Positions 1 to 11,770 of a DNA stretch of 64,000 nt are shown piece by piece. The notes under the pieces were generated by a model. That model was given only the letters and a program-made list of their open reading frames with translations. It ran no database searches and was not told the origin of the DNA. The position numbers and the translations under genes were made by a program. Where the stretch lies: NCBI GenBank assembly GCA_963853835.1, contig OY970832.1, forward strand, positions 33,678,208 to 33,742,207. Reading direction: 5' to 3'. This DNA comes from Calendula officinalis. Taxonomy: Eukaryota; Streptophyta; Magnoliopsida; Asterales; Asteraceae. Within the stretch, counting starts at the first letter, position 1. Every line of letters starts with the position of its first letter.

Positions 1-1519
1 ATTGCATTTCAAGTGAAACTCTTAGGTGTCATGGGACTCATGGTACCTAGTGATCAAGCATCTAGGATCAAGTGGCATGTTTGTCGCATCGTTGCCTCGG
101 GTTAAGGTCTCACCGCTTAACTCCATTATGTCATCCAATATGAAATCGTGTAAAAATAAATCTAGTTATCACGCGTAGAAAATAATGACCTCGGATTTAC
201 AATTCAAACCACGTCTCGCGCGGATTTAAAAAGTAAAAGCAAGTGATTTCATCCAATTGGACGGCGTGACTTAAATTTTAGGTATATAAAATATTTTAAG
301 AAAATTTTGTTAACGTATCAATGAATCATGCACTTCATTCATACCACTAATAAGTCTTGATTTTAATAAGTGGTAAATATTTTTTAGCGATTATTAATTT
401 TAAGTTTCAAATCATATAAACTTGGTTTAATAATCAAAAGTCAAGTTTAGAATAATAGGTTTTTAGATGTTTTAAAGTTGTGTTTCGAAAATCAATATTT
501 TATTTTTATTGTTTAGTCATTAGTTGCACAATCACAACCACAAAGTTAAAACATGCAACATACAATTTTGGTAAAACCTCGACCGCTGATAACCTATGCT
601 CGGTCACATGACTCATCACGACGGACCGAAGGATCAACTAGGAGACGAGCCAATATGATCCCGAGCGGGCTTACATAAACCCAATGTGCTCCTACATGCT
701 CCAAGACAATCATGAGCATGTAGAACCCAACCAATGTGAAAATGCAATCTGTCTGAAAATTCCAGCAGCGCCTGAAGTGGAATTAGACATAGCAGACGGC
801 ATTTCCAGTCTTGCCGACGTTCTGGAAAGTTGTAGATCTTTGAGTTGCGGAAATTTTGGCGGGTGTTAAGTCCAGCCGAGTTGCCAATCTCCGGGAAAGT
901 CTGTTTTCGTGCAACTGCGCAAGAAGTGCCGAAAATTGTTGTTTTTTCTTCATTTCTTTCTTCAACTTTTGTCAACAAATTACAAGGTAAAAATAAATAA
1001 AATAAAACTATTGTAATACTTTTACAATGGAAATTTGTCCCAAAAATTGGCACCAAATAAAAGAAAAAATAGAAATTACATCAATTAGCCAAAAAATCGG
1101 CTTTCCCCAAAAACAACCAAACATTCAACACAATCACATTCAACACAATCACATTCAACATCTCAAATGGTTTAAGTATTCATCGGTTTTGCACACCAAG
1201 CAACAATTGACAATCAATACAAGTCTTTGTCTTGGAATATGGCAAAAAAAACATGTTTTGCCATAAACAATTTACGAAAAATAACAAGAAATCTAAGCCT
1301 AATAATCGAAAAATTCAATAACTAGATTAATTTTTTGATTTTGTTTTTCTAATATGCGGCAATTAGGGTTCCAAAATATCATATTTTTAACCCATTTTTT
1401 TAAATGCGAAAAAGAATGAACCCTATGGTTGTTTTTATACCGATCGGAACTTTTAAAAGGGACCAAAAAAAGTTGGTTTTTGCTAGTTTTTTACAAAAAC
1501 TAGCTAATTATATGATTAA
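1..1519 (-). mobile_element. Copia-A leader (old Ty1/copia element, partial)
   Basis: This stretch matches the leaders of Copia-B (about 11929-13549) and Copia-C (about 57125-58677) along its length, from 'attgcatttcaagtg' to 'ctaattatatgattaa'. It lies between gag and the primer site of a minus-strand copia element whose gag-pol lies off the left edge. Identity to the other two copies is clearly lower than theirs to each other, so this is the oldest. The match stops exactly at 1519, where the Helitron begins, and resumes at 6486. No gag reading frame is present. Confidence 0.8.
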
Positions 1520-1552
1520 CTAGCCTATAAAACGTGATAAATCACGGGCGGC
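1520..1552 (-). repeat. Helitron 3' terminal hairpin and CTAG end
   Basis: On the minus strand the arms CGTGAT and ATCACG enclose TT, followed by nine bases (TTTTATAGG) and CTAG. This is the classic Helitron termination signal. The next host base is T. Confidence 0.85.
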
Positions 1553-2762
1553 TTTTAGAAAATTTCCTAAAATTAAATCAGTAGGCTTCCTCAAAAATAA
1601 GAAAAAAAATTTGCGTTGGCCTGAGTCGATGTTGTCTCTTATGTTTCCTTCGATGTTCCACAAAATTTTGTATGAATTGGTAAAGCACCCTAAATGGTAC
1701 CTCACAATATAAAAAGCATTGCCGGCGCATACTTTACATAAAACTGTGTTAAAATCAAATTGTTGAGCATTCTAAAAAAAAATCAACATGGTCAATTATC
1801 AAGTTAGCTAATTTGATCTATAACATCCTAAAATTAAAAAAAAATAATTTGGGTATGTTGACACTCCACTAATTGGTTTTCTGGACACCAACTCACTAAT
1901 AAAAAACGATTTATGGTTCTCTTTATATCATAATATAGTTTTTGCAATAACTAACTTGTTGAAACTTGACAAACTCTAGGTCTCAACTTTTACTCTACTG
2001 ATACCAAATTAAAACCACCCTTATGCATCTAGAACTTGGCTGCAATAATTACAGCTCATAGTGGCATATTATTATGATACAGAATAGTGTAATATTGGAA
2101 AGCTTAAATATCTTTTGGAAGTATTCTTCAAGGATGTAGCACAAATAATATAGGATGATATATTTACCAATTGAGTAGAGTACGCCATTTGTTCCTTTCT
2201 ACATAGGCATATATAACAAATAAAGTTTAATGAAAAAAAGACAATCTGTCTCATAAAATCCTCTAAAATAATTGTGCACCAAATTAAGATTATACACGCT
2301 AATCAAATTTACATCCAAAAGATACTGTTGTAATTACTAATATAATCAATGTAATCTTAAGCATTGTAAATAATTATCAACAGTTTGACCTTTTAGGCTG
2401 ACTTTTCTATTTGGGTCAAAAATACCCAATTAGGGTCAAAAGGGTATGCTGGCAGTTTTGGAGTTGTTGACAGTCAATAAACCACCAACAGAATGGTTGT
2501 GATTCGTCATTGTGCTCGCTCAATTGCAACTTACATTTCATTATTTACCTCCAGGCATTCTGATGATCCTGCTTGTTCCCATTTTTGCTCTATTTTATCA
2601 TCATCAGTAAAATATAATTAATTAAGACCACACATTTCATAATTTCTATAAATTTATTATTATACACTAACATTATTTAGATGCTCGGGTTTCATTTATG
2701 TATTGTCGTCATAGAACTATAATTATATTTAAATTACAAAACAATGTAAATATTAACATATA

Positions 2763-3015
2763 CTCCCTCCGTCCCACAAAAAACTTTACATTTCTCCTTC
2801 AAATTTTGTCCCACAAAAAAGTTTACATTTCTCAAATTTGGGAGGCTCACCTAATAAAATAATAATATTACCAATCATTCAACCAATAAAACACTTTCTC
2901 TCTCCAATCAACCCTTATATTTTAATCAAAAGTATTACAAATGGCCCCACCACTAACTATCTCCTAAAATATTGTGCTCATGAGAAATGTAAAGTTTTTT
3001 GTGGGACGGAGGGAT
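2763..3015. mobile_element. Stowaway-type MITE (Tc1/mariner)
   Basis: The ends are inverted repeats of about 33 bp: CTCCCTCCGTCCCAC on the left and GTGGGACGGAGGGA on the right, flanked by TA on both sides. The CTCCCTCCGT terminus and TA target duplication are those of Stowaway MITEs. The left arm is followed by a second partial copy of itself (GTCCCACAAAAAAGTTTAC near 2808). It has no coding capacity and sits inside the Helitron. Confidence 0.87.
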
Positions 3016-3538
3016 TATATAATAAATTTCAAAAAAAGATATCATGTTTTCATAGCCAATTCTTAAAGAGACAACAATGTAAATATTAACATATCTCTAC
3101 TATTTATAATGCATTTAGGACCTTTCCATAACTAGCTGGCTGAAAATTCAGCCAAATACTTGCCATTTTTAGAAGTTAACCATTTTGCTAAAAAAACACT
3201 ACATCCATGATTCGAAACAGCGACCTGTGGGTAAAATATCAACGCCCAAACCATCAGGACAGGGTTCCGGTTTCTGTTTGATACCCAAACACAAACATAA
3301 TAAATGATATCAGCGTGTTCGCCCACCAAAACAATTGACTGGCCCATCGTCACAGTAGAATCGATTCTATGTTCCTTCAAAATTCAAACTTGAAGCCATT
3401 GTCTCCTCGGTTCCTTCAACGTGATGATTTCTTTCCCTAACCAAGATATTTCATTGCCTCCTCGATTCCACCATTGCCACCTCAACATTAAAAAATTGCG
3501 GCTGATTTCACGAGAAGCCGAAGATTGAAGACACGAAA

Positions 3539-4860
3539 ATGCAGTCGCTCACGCAACCCCTAGCAGCCCAAGACTCTTCGACCATCCTTCGATTCTTCTG
3601 GTAAGTGTTCGATTTGATTTTTATTCAGTATCTCAATCGGATTTTATATACTGTATCTCAATTCGCTTAGGGTTCTTTATTCGATTTTGGATACTGAAAT
3701 TAGGGCTGTTAATTCGTTTTTTATCTGTATCTTAATTCTATTTTATATACTGAAATTAGTGTTCTTAATTAGAGTTCTTAATATTTTTCAATTTGATTTT
3801 ATATACTGACTTTAGGACATTTCTCTTTTATCTTCAATTTTATTTTCTTAATTTGGTACAGGTATTTGCGATAGGAAATGGAACAAATGATGCTGCAACT
3901 TTACGTTAACAGTGGTTTAAACACTTCTTGGATTTCATTAACCTTGTCATAGGCATGGCAGTAAGCAGAGATACTAAATAAAAGTTAAATCACAAATTTG
4001 TTTCCTGCAGGTTTTAAGAGGGAAGCACTTGAGCTGGTTGTTGGAACAAAACATCTAAAACGGGCATCCATCTTCGAAAACTTCCAACATCTTCAATCAT
4101 CACAGCTTCATTTGAGCTCTCTTTTTTTGAAAGGGTGAACTAGAATTGTGTTTGGAGGAGCAATGCCATGAAGTTAAAAATTCAGCATGAATTGTGTTTG
4201 AAGGTATGTTCCCATATTTGTTAAGCATTTAATATATTTTTTCTATGTTTTTAGTTGTTCCGGGTTGACTGGCTATTTCAACGGTTAAATGGTTGACCTG
4301 CCAGCCATCTTGTGACCCAGCCTTTTTTTACAGGGTCGAGTGATAACCTGAGATTTAAATGGTTGATTAATTCTTGCTACAACTGATTTCACTACAAGTT
4401 TGTATATTCACCCTTTCTGAAATGTAAATCTATTTGATGATTTTGTTTTTCATATTCAGAACTAAATGGTAAAGTGGTTGTATGGGATTTGAAAAACCAT
4501 CAAACTTGCTTCGCAATATTTTTTTGAACATGTTAACCAAAGTTTAAGGGTTAAAAGTTAAAACACCAAATCAATGGATGTATCAATGGATGCTTGAAGA
4601 TTAAAATGTAATTAACCCATAATTTTTAACATGTTTTCGGTTTAAAAGTTTGGTTAAATTCTCTTTTTTTTGTGTGAAGGTAGATGACGATGCATCAGGA
4701 GCAGATAAATAATTAAAAAATGGAAATTGAGGGAACACCATTAACATCTGGTGTTACCGAGAGCAAGAAGAATGTTGATGAAAAATCATAGAGAGATGAT
4801 GATCCATCTTAACAAAGCCACGTAAAAAGAGGAGACTTCTTGAAGCTAACAGGGTTAGTT
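3539..4860 (+). other. Splice-like captured gene fragments in the Helitron
   Basis: An ATG at 3539 opens a short frame (MQSLTQPLAAQDSSTILRFF) that runs into a consensus donor, GTAAGT, near 3600. Pyrimidine-rich stretches and AG acceptors precede further short blocks near 3862 and 4010. Near 4790-4855 an acidic then basic block (DDDPS, then TKPRKKRRLLEANR in another frame) resembles the C-terminal tails of plant RPA1-like proteins that Helitrons often carry. That resemblance is a guess from composition. The frames are interrupted and no product is expected. Confidence 0.3.
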
Positions 4861-5538
4861 TCTAATCTCTATTTAACTAATTAGTTAACTGGTTAAACAA
4901 CATTTGTTGTTATATGCCATTTTTGGTATGGATTGAAAAATGGGCCACGTTTTGGTATGGTTGAATACGGGCTTTTGAATTGAGGTGTTTGAGAGAAAAT
5001 GCAACCCAAATTCACCCATATTTAAGTTAAATGGGTCGAATTTTCCTTGTCTACTTAAAAAACATGGACTTTAAGCTAATGGTTGTTTAAGCAAATATCC
5101 TTCTTAAGTATTTTTATTTTATTTTACTTTAATTGATCAACTATTCATATTTTTATCAGATTTCGCAAGACAAGAAAAAGACAAGTGTAGATACCCTGAA
5201 AACAAGGAACAAAAATATTCAAAAAGATAATGGCATCTGACTGAAGTTGATTCCTCTTTATCTATCTAGCTACTTATTTTATGAGCGGTAGTTTTGTAGT
5301 TATTTATTACACGTTTTTAACAGTTTGGTTCTCAAAATTTGGTTTGTTTTTGTATCACGTACTATTTTGTTATCACTTATGCAACTTTTTGCAATCCAAT
5401 ATCTTTTATAAAATGCATTGGGACCTTTACAAAATAGCTATATTTAATTTTCAGCAAACACTTGCAACATGTGGGTTGTTAACATAAACCAACACTACCG
5501 TCAAATCAACCGCCAATTGGTCGACTCCAAATAAGTTG

Positions 5539-5947
5539 TAGGGTACCCGCCGCCGCATTGCGCGGTCGGGTACCCTTCTATACTTCTTTAATCATTTTAA
5601 TTATAAGATAATATTTCTATTACTAATACTGTTTAATATGTGTTTTTACTTCAGGATGTACTAAACCTCTCGAAATAGATATAAATTTGTCATGTTTATG
5701 TGGCAGCTATTGGTTCTTTATGTTTTTGTTCATGTATGGTAATGCTTTTACAACACAGATGGAAACATCGATAAAGTTAACATGAGTTCAATCAATAAAT
5801 CAAGTCGAAAATAATAACCACCAGAACTGAACATTTGCAACGACCATCACCTGTGCATGTCACTATCGCCACCAACTCCCACCAATTTGTCGCCGTTAAC
5901 TATAGTCACAGGGTACCCGCCGCCGCATTGCGCGGGTACCCTGCTAG
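5539..5947 (+). repeat. Two Helitron-like 3' termini, 370 bp apart
   Basis: A G+C-rich block, GGGTACCCGCCGCCGCATTG, occurs at 5539 and again at 5909. Each can fold by pairing GGGTACCCGC with GCGGGTACCC-type sequence. The second ends in ...GGGTACCCTGCTAG|T, an intact plus-strand Helitron 3' end at 5947. The first ends ...GGGTACCCTTCTATAC and lacks the CTRR terminus. Both stand out from the A+T-rich surroundings and are opposite in orientation to the enclosing Helitron. Confidence 0.65.
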
Positions 5948-6119
5948 TATATAATAAATCAGGTAATAAAAAGCATATATATAATAAATCAAGTAATAAA
6001 AAGCTTAGGATGTCTATTGAGAAGAAGTGACATGAGGTGCAACAGGCCCTGCATAAAATATTTCACAATATTTTGTTTAGGATTCATCAGATTTCAATTT
6101 GTCTACAACCCCAATTACA

Positions 6120-6340
6120 AAACCTAATATTTCACAATATTAGGAAACTGAATATCTGGGAAAAGATTATGAGAATTAACCCGCTTTAAATTTTGAAAAT
6201 TAACAATCTCTACAATATTAGGAAACTGAATATTGAAAATAAATGCTGGCAAAGGATTACGGGAATTAACCCCATTTAAATTTTTGAAAATTAACAATTT
6301 CCACAATATTAGGAAACTGAACATTGAAAATAAATGCTAG
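6120..6340. repeat. Tandem repeat near the Helitron 5' end
   Basis: About two and a half imperfect copies of a unit of roughly 90 bp (core: ACAATATTAGGAAACTGAAT followed by an AATTAACCC-type block) occur in direct order near 6133, 6208 and 6305. A 66-codon minus-strand open frame here is a by-product of the repeat and shows a repeating peptide. I do not call it a gene. Confidence 0.6.
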
Positions 6341-6485
6341 TAAAGGGGATGTAGCAATGAGGTGGCATCTAATTGGAATGAGGTGACATCTAATTGGCTC
6401 TGATTAATGACGTCATTATGACGTGGAAAGAGTGACGTGACGTAATTTCAAAAATGCTTTCTTTTATTATATATAAAGATAAAGA

Positions 6486-6506
6486 TATAATGACTCGTGG
6501 TACCAC
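6486..6506 (-). other. Copia-A primer-binding site region
   Basis: 'Tataatgactcgtggtacca' followed by c reads on the minus strand as GTGGTACCACGAGTCATTAT. It is the counterpart of the TGGTATCACGAGTC primer site in Copia-B and -C, with a T-to-C change in the tRNA-complementary part. It lies directly inside the Copia-A 5' LTR, which starts at 6507. Confidence 0.7.
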
Positions 6507-6858
6507 TATAAGTGATTTTCAGTTTTATCAAAGAAACAACGCAGCAGAAAAGATTAATTCACCATATACGGATCTTGATATCAATCATACAATTAAGCTA
6601 TAAATAAAAGAGAGAAAAGATGAAGATTTATACGCTTGTAGCGTATGATTCCATGCTTGGATCGGATCTCCTTGGGATGGTGAAATTGAGTATTCAAAGT
6701 GAATACCTCTAGAGTACTCCACACTACTCGTCTTTGATGACCACATGATGCTAGTCCTTGTAAGTAACTATCTCCAATAACAGACGAATGTGTATTGTCT
6801 ATCGGATCTGATATACGAACCAAAACATATGAACATACCCTGCTAGAGGGTATGCAAC
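6507..6858 (-). repeat. Copia-A 5' LTR, first part (split)
   Basis: It starts TATAAGTGATTTTCAG, matching the LTR edge TAATGGTGATTTTCGG of Copia-B/C. It continues through diverged but alignable LTR sequence (for example 'gcagcagaaaagatt', 'acggatcttgatatcaatc'). It breaks at 6858, where Copia-B is inserted, and continues at 14202. The total LTR is about 849 bp, longer than the 605- and 636-bp LTRs of its relatives. Confidence 0.8.
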
Positions 6859-7494
6859 TAATGGTGATTTTAGGTTAAAACAAGAACCAAAACGCAGCGG
6901 AAAGTATTTATCACCATAAACGGATCTTGATATTAATCATACAATTAAACTAATAAATAAATCAAAGAGATTGGATGAACATTTCATACCCTTGAAGTCT
7001 TTGATCTTGTTGAAATCGGATGGAGTTGGTGATGGATTGAAACCAAGTATTCAAAAGGAATACCTCTAAAAGTAATCCACACAACACTATTCTTGAACAC
7101 CAAAGGAGGATGCTAGTCCTTGTGCTTGCAAAGAAGAAGAACTAAAAACACCTTTTGTGTGTGTTTCTTGGATGGTCAAAGGGATGACAAAAGAGGGAGT
7201 TTATGGACCATTATGGTGCCATAATTCCCATTAATGATTTCCATAAACCATTGATTATTTGCACTCAAGTCCCTTGTCTTTGTTTCTTCTATTTGCTTAC
7301 AATTAAGTTTCAATATTAACAATTAATATTAAACTCTAATATATACAAGCATGTAGCTTATATTAATATATAATGTAATTACCCTAATTACACTATATAT
7401 CTTATGGTATTAAGTGTTTAAGTGTGTGACCCTCTAGGCTCACAAACTACTAGCCATATAACTATATGTTATACGCGTGAAGCATTTCCCAACA
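6859..7494 (-). repeat. Copia-B 3' LTR
   Basis: 636 bp, TAATGGTGATTTTAGG... to ...TTTCCCAACA, with no mismatch that I can find against 13561-14196. It is followed by the purine tract at 7495. Confidence 0.92.
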
Positions 7495-7504
7495 GCTCCC
7501 ACTT
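7495..7504 (-). other. Copia-B polypurine tract
   Basis: The plus-strand GCTCCCACTT reads AAGTGGGAGC on the minus strand, directly before the 3' LTR. It is the expected plus-strand priming site and is identical in Copia-C. Confidence 0.8.
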
Positions 7505-8339
7505 GCGCACGTGATAACATCAAGTAGTTATACAAGCAAAGGTTAGAGTCTAGCAACCCGCCAATGCCCCTAGAAGTACATGAGGAGTTTCATAAAATCT
7601 TTGTTCAAAGTTTTTCGAGCAGTTATCCTTTTGTTACTGATACTATGTTGAATTTTAGACAAGGATTAATGTCAATCTAAAATTTCAACGATTCTGTTTC
7701 TCGATCTATACATTGAAGTAGATTACCAAAACTAATCAAGATTCATCTTGATTACCTTTTGGGTGTGGCCACACATACATCTATTCAAATCATCGAGGGG
7801 CCCAGTAGTATCTAATCCACATGCGTGGAGGAACAAATTCTTTGTTGACTGCACGTGTCTGTCATATGCTTAATGACAAACCCGATAATGGTTGTTATAG
7901 CAGCCTTATTCATGTCAGCGTTTAACCATATCAAAGTTTGCCCCTCTACATACACAAACCAACTTGCATCTCAAGTCAGAGGATAAGTGACAAAGCCTTT
8001 GTGAGATTCACTTGTGACATAAATCCAGGAAGTGATTTCTCATAGGTTGGGTCAGTCCAGTTGTGCATCATTATGAACAACATGTGAGTTTGATTTCATT
8101 ATCCTTAGTCATACTAAGATAATGTCATCAATGCCCTCAGATTTGTCTTGATAATATTCCCATATTATTAATATGACAATGGACAATTTAGAATATAAAA
8201 CACAGTAAATATTCAAGGATATAAACATGCAAATATAGAACACAGTAGATATTCATATAAAAACGATCATATCAAATATATCAATTTATTCCAATATAAA
8301 CTGCTCACAGTTCCATTATCCAAATACTAAAACAGATTT

Positions 8340-11300
8340 ACATGAAACTACTAGCTTGTCGAACTCCAATGTTCAATACATATTCAAGATGTTTGGTACA
8401 AGACATTGAGTTTGATAAAGCATCAGCTAGTTAGTTATCTGTTTGAACATTAAGTGTACGAATTTCACATATCTCGATAAATCATTCGAATGTAGTGAAC
8501 CTTCGTAAATAGGATCTAGCGTTATCACGACCTATTTCAAAACCAACACAAGTATAGCAAGTATACTTAGTTTCAGTTCAGTATCTCCACCATAGCCAAG
8601 GAACATATATCTAGTATTTCAAAATACTTCAATGTGTTCTTAACAGCAATCCAGTGACTCTCTCATGGATTCTGTTGGTATTTTCTAGTAAGGTCCCCTA
8701 AGGACGTTACATTTGGCCTAGTGCTCCTTACAGCGTACATGATGAATGAAATAGCCGATTCATAGGGGATTACATTCATCCGCTTCACCACATCAGGTGT
8801 GGAAGGTCCTTGAGTCTCACTCAAGTTTACATTGTGTGGCATACGAGGACTTCCTCGTTTGGGAGTACCACTCTAAACCATTTAGAATTTTGTCAATGTA
8901 AGCACTTTGACTTAAACCAATTAACCGCTTTGATCTATCATTATAGATCTTTACTTCAAGTATGTATGTCGTGTCCCTACAATCCATCATGTCGAAACAT
9001 TTTTCAAGCCAGGATTTTCATCTTGTAGCATGGTATATTGTTTCACATGAGTGAAATGTCATCAACATGTATGACTTGAGAAACGACAACGCTCCCACTA
9101 GCTTTCATATATACACATACTCAGTTTGGGTTTTAGGTGAAACAAACGTTTTGATTTCATCATCAACCAAATTTCATAGTCATAGTACACTACTTTGGCT
9201 ATAAGAATCCTAATGTCTTTAGTAACAGGCGAGAAGGTTTCATCATTGTCAATCCAGTAGGATTGAGTGTAACCTTTTGCTACTATGAGAGATTTATAGG
9301 TGTGTATATTTTCATCCATGTCAACAGTCTTACTGTTTTGAGAAAGATCAACTAAGTTCAAAACTTGATTGTCTCTCATGGATTTTATTTTCGCATTCAT
9401 AGCTTCAAGTCATTTTTCGAATTCAAAATTCGATAATGCAACTTGATAGTTAGGGGGTTCATAATGATCCTCGAAACTTGCTCCTCAGCATCGACATAAA
9501 TCTATATCGTTCAGGTGCATGAAGTGTCCTTGCGGATCTATGAATGGGAACAACATCATCCTGTGGTCCAACATCTATATGTCCAGCCTCAGAATGATAT
9601 TTGCTAGTGTTACCAGAAGGTTGTGTATCTTCACTTTGAATCTTGTCAAAGTCTATAGTGCTCCCACTTGCTTTGTGAAATGAGACTGTTCTCAAAAAAC
9701 TCAGCATACCGAGTAACAACCATTTGTTCTCAGTTGGGAAGTAAAATAGTAATCGAAGATATACTTGATAGATATGGGCTCAAGTTTGTTCGGCATGTCT
9801 CGTTCCACGAGATCCTCACAACCCCAGATCCTCAAGTAAGACAAATTAGGGATTTTCCCACGCCATATCTCATATGGTGTCTTTTTAACCTTTTGGTTGG
9901 AACCATATCAAGTATTCGAGCAGCAGACTTCAGTGCATGCCCCTCAAAAGGATAGTGTAAGAGTAGTAGGACTCATCATAGATCGCACCATGTCATACAG
10001 GGTCCGATGTCTCCTTCCAGACGCACCATTATCTTGTGGAGTGTATGAAAGAGTGAATTGTGAGATAATCTCACGATGTGAGGGATGATCTGGAAACTCT
10101 TGACTCATGTACTTTCATCCTTAATCAGGACTGAAAGCCTTTGTTGTCTTGCTAAGTTGATTTTCTACTTTTACTTTAGAAAGCTTTGAACGTTTCAAAG
10201 ATTTCATGTTTATGTCTAATCAAGTAAACATAACCATAGCGACTGATATCATTAAAGCTTCCATGTTGATGTTTAATCAAGTAAACATAACCACATCGAA
10301 TGATATCATCAGTGAAAGTAGGTGGCACCTTCCCTAGTCTTAGTTCTAAAAGGGCCACATACATCAGTATGTATGAGTCCAAGTAGATTTGTAGCTCTTT
10401 CGCCAACTTGGGAGAAAAGCTTTCTTGTTATCTTTCCATAATATACAAGAGAGGCATTTTAAATGATTCATAATCATTTGTAAAGAAGCCCGTCGAGTTT
10501 TAGTATCAAAATGCGTTTCTTGTTTATGTGGAAAAGATGACGATGATCTAGGTAAGTAGAATCCAAACCAATTTGGATTCTTGAGTGCTACATTTGTATA
10601 TAGAACTATCGTTTGAATTAGGATCATGCATATTAATTTCAAACATACTATTACAATGAATAGTTATAAAAAAATGTTATTTTTCATAAAACAAAATATC
10701 ATAATCCATTATTCAACAAACGATAAAGCTAAACAATGCATAATTGATAATTGTTCAAAACAATAATTAACGCATTAGGAAGGATAAGATCACAGCTTCC
10801 ATTCATTTAGCTTTCTACTTCACATTCAATCTTGCACATTTGTGTAAATGTGAGTTCCACAACTAGTGTCATACACTCAAGATTTATCACGAAAAGTATA
10901 GAGTTCTATAATGAAGATACCTAATGTGCTAACTAGAACACATTTGTCCTTCATCAACTCTGCCACGTAGGCAGGACAATTCCTCCTTCAATGGCCAGTT
11001 TCATCGCAATGATGGCAAGAAATATCCTTTGCAGGGTGCTCCTTTTTAGCAGGTGGGGGAATCGTAGGTTTGGAAAAGTAAACTAGCTTACCCTTACCTA
11101 GACTCTTGCCTTGTGCTTGCGGTTTACCTTCCCTGATTGCAAGAAAAGTATTGGGTAACCCTTGCTTAACCAGTTTTACCATAGCATGTTCAACGATTGT
11201 CTTCCCCATGCTATGTACTTTTAAATCACTTTTCAAACTGGTCATAGTCCTTGGATAGTGAGGTAAGAATCAAGCTCATTCCAAGAACTTGTGGTAAGGG

Positions 11301-11770
11301 TTAACCAAGACGTTCCATTGGATCAAGATAGCATTACATATTCAAGATGTAAGTGCTAACTGATTGGCCGTCCTCCTGATTGCAAGCGTGGAATGCTTTA
11401 ACTGTTTTGAACAGTTCAAGTTCTGCCTTTTTGTTGAAATATCATTTTCAACTCGCTTATCATGTCATATGCTGTGAGTTCCTCGAAGTACTTTCGAATC
11501 TCGGGGTTCATGCTCACAAGCATATGAGTAGCAACTTCTTGGTGTTCGTTAAACGTTTCGGTAAAGGCTTGACGAACAGCAGCAGAATCACTGACAGGAG
11601 GTGCCTCAGGTAAGGCCTCTTATAGGTGTATCAACTTTCTCATCTCTAAGGACAATCCTTAGAATTCGATATCAGAAGATAAAGTTGATATTAGTCAGTT
11701 TCAGTTTTCAAGAACTGATTTTTGAGTGGAGATACTTAGGTTTTGATGTTGTTGTTATCTGTATAACAAC
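8340..11770 (-). pseudogene. Copia-B gag-pol remnant
   Basis: Pieces align with the Copia-C polyprotein in the same order. A gag end with a CCHC knuckle lies near 10988-11245 (CHHCDETGH, then TGA in place of Trp). Integrase scraps lie at 10176-10642, the linker after integrase at 9459-9719 and a reverse-transcriptase piece at 9098-9400. Relative to Copia-C the RT piece lacks about 10 residues after NSKTV and about 55 residues covering VKTAFLN. The catalytic YVDD codons near 9060-9080 no longer read YVDD. Many differences are C-to-T or G-to-A, as expected of methylated, silenced copies. It cannot supply any enzyme. Confidence 0.85.

Larger units (their letters stand above)
1520..6485 (-). mobile_element. 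Non-autonomous Helitron, 4966 bp
   Basis: Read on the minus strand it starts with TCTTTATCTTTATATATAAT and ends with CTAG. A perfect hairpin, CGTGAT-TT-ATCACG, sits 9 nt before the CTAG. It lies between A (1519) and T (6486); removing it rejoins the Copia-A leader exactly as it reads in Copia-B and -C (gattaa|tataatg). TC start, 3' hairpin, CTRR end and A|T target without duplication are the Helitron signature. The 5' side has the usual run of TGACGT/ACGTCA-like words near 6400-6440. No Rep/helicase frame was found, so it depends on another element. It contains a Stowaway MITE, further Helitron-like 3' ends and splice-like fragments. Confidence 0.88.

Noticed and set aside
5281..5487. 68-codon hydrophobic plus frame in the Helitron
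   Set aside because: Phe/Tyr/Leu-rich because of T-rich DNA; no homology signal and no gene context.
9668..10088. Plus-strand frames opposite Copia-B integrase
   Set aside because: Antisense of the polyprotein remnant with no independent similarity. The same applies to plus frames at 53106-55623 opposite Copia-C and at 60552-62739 opposite Copia-D.
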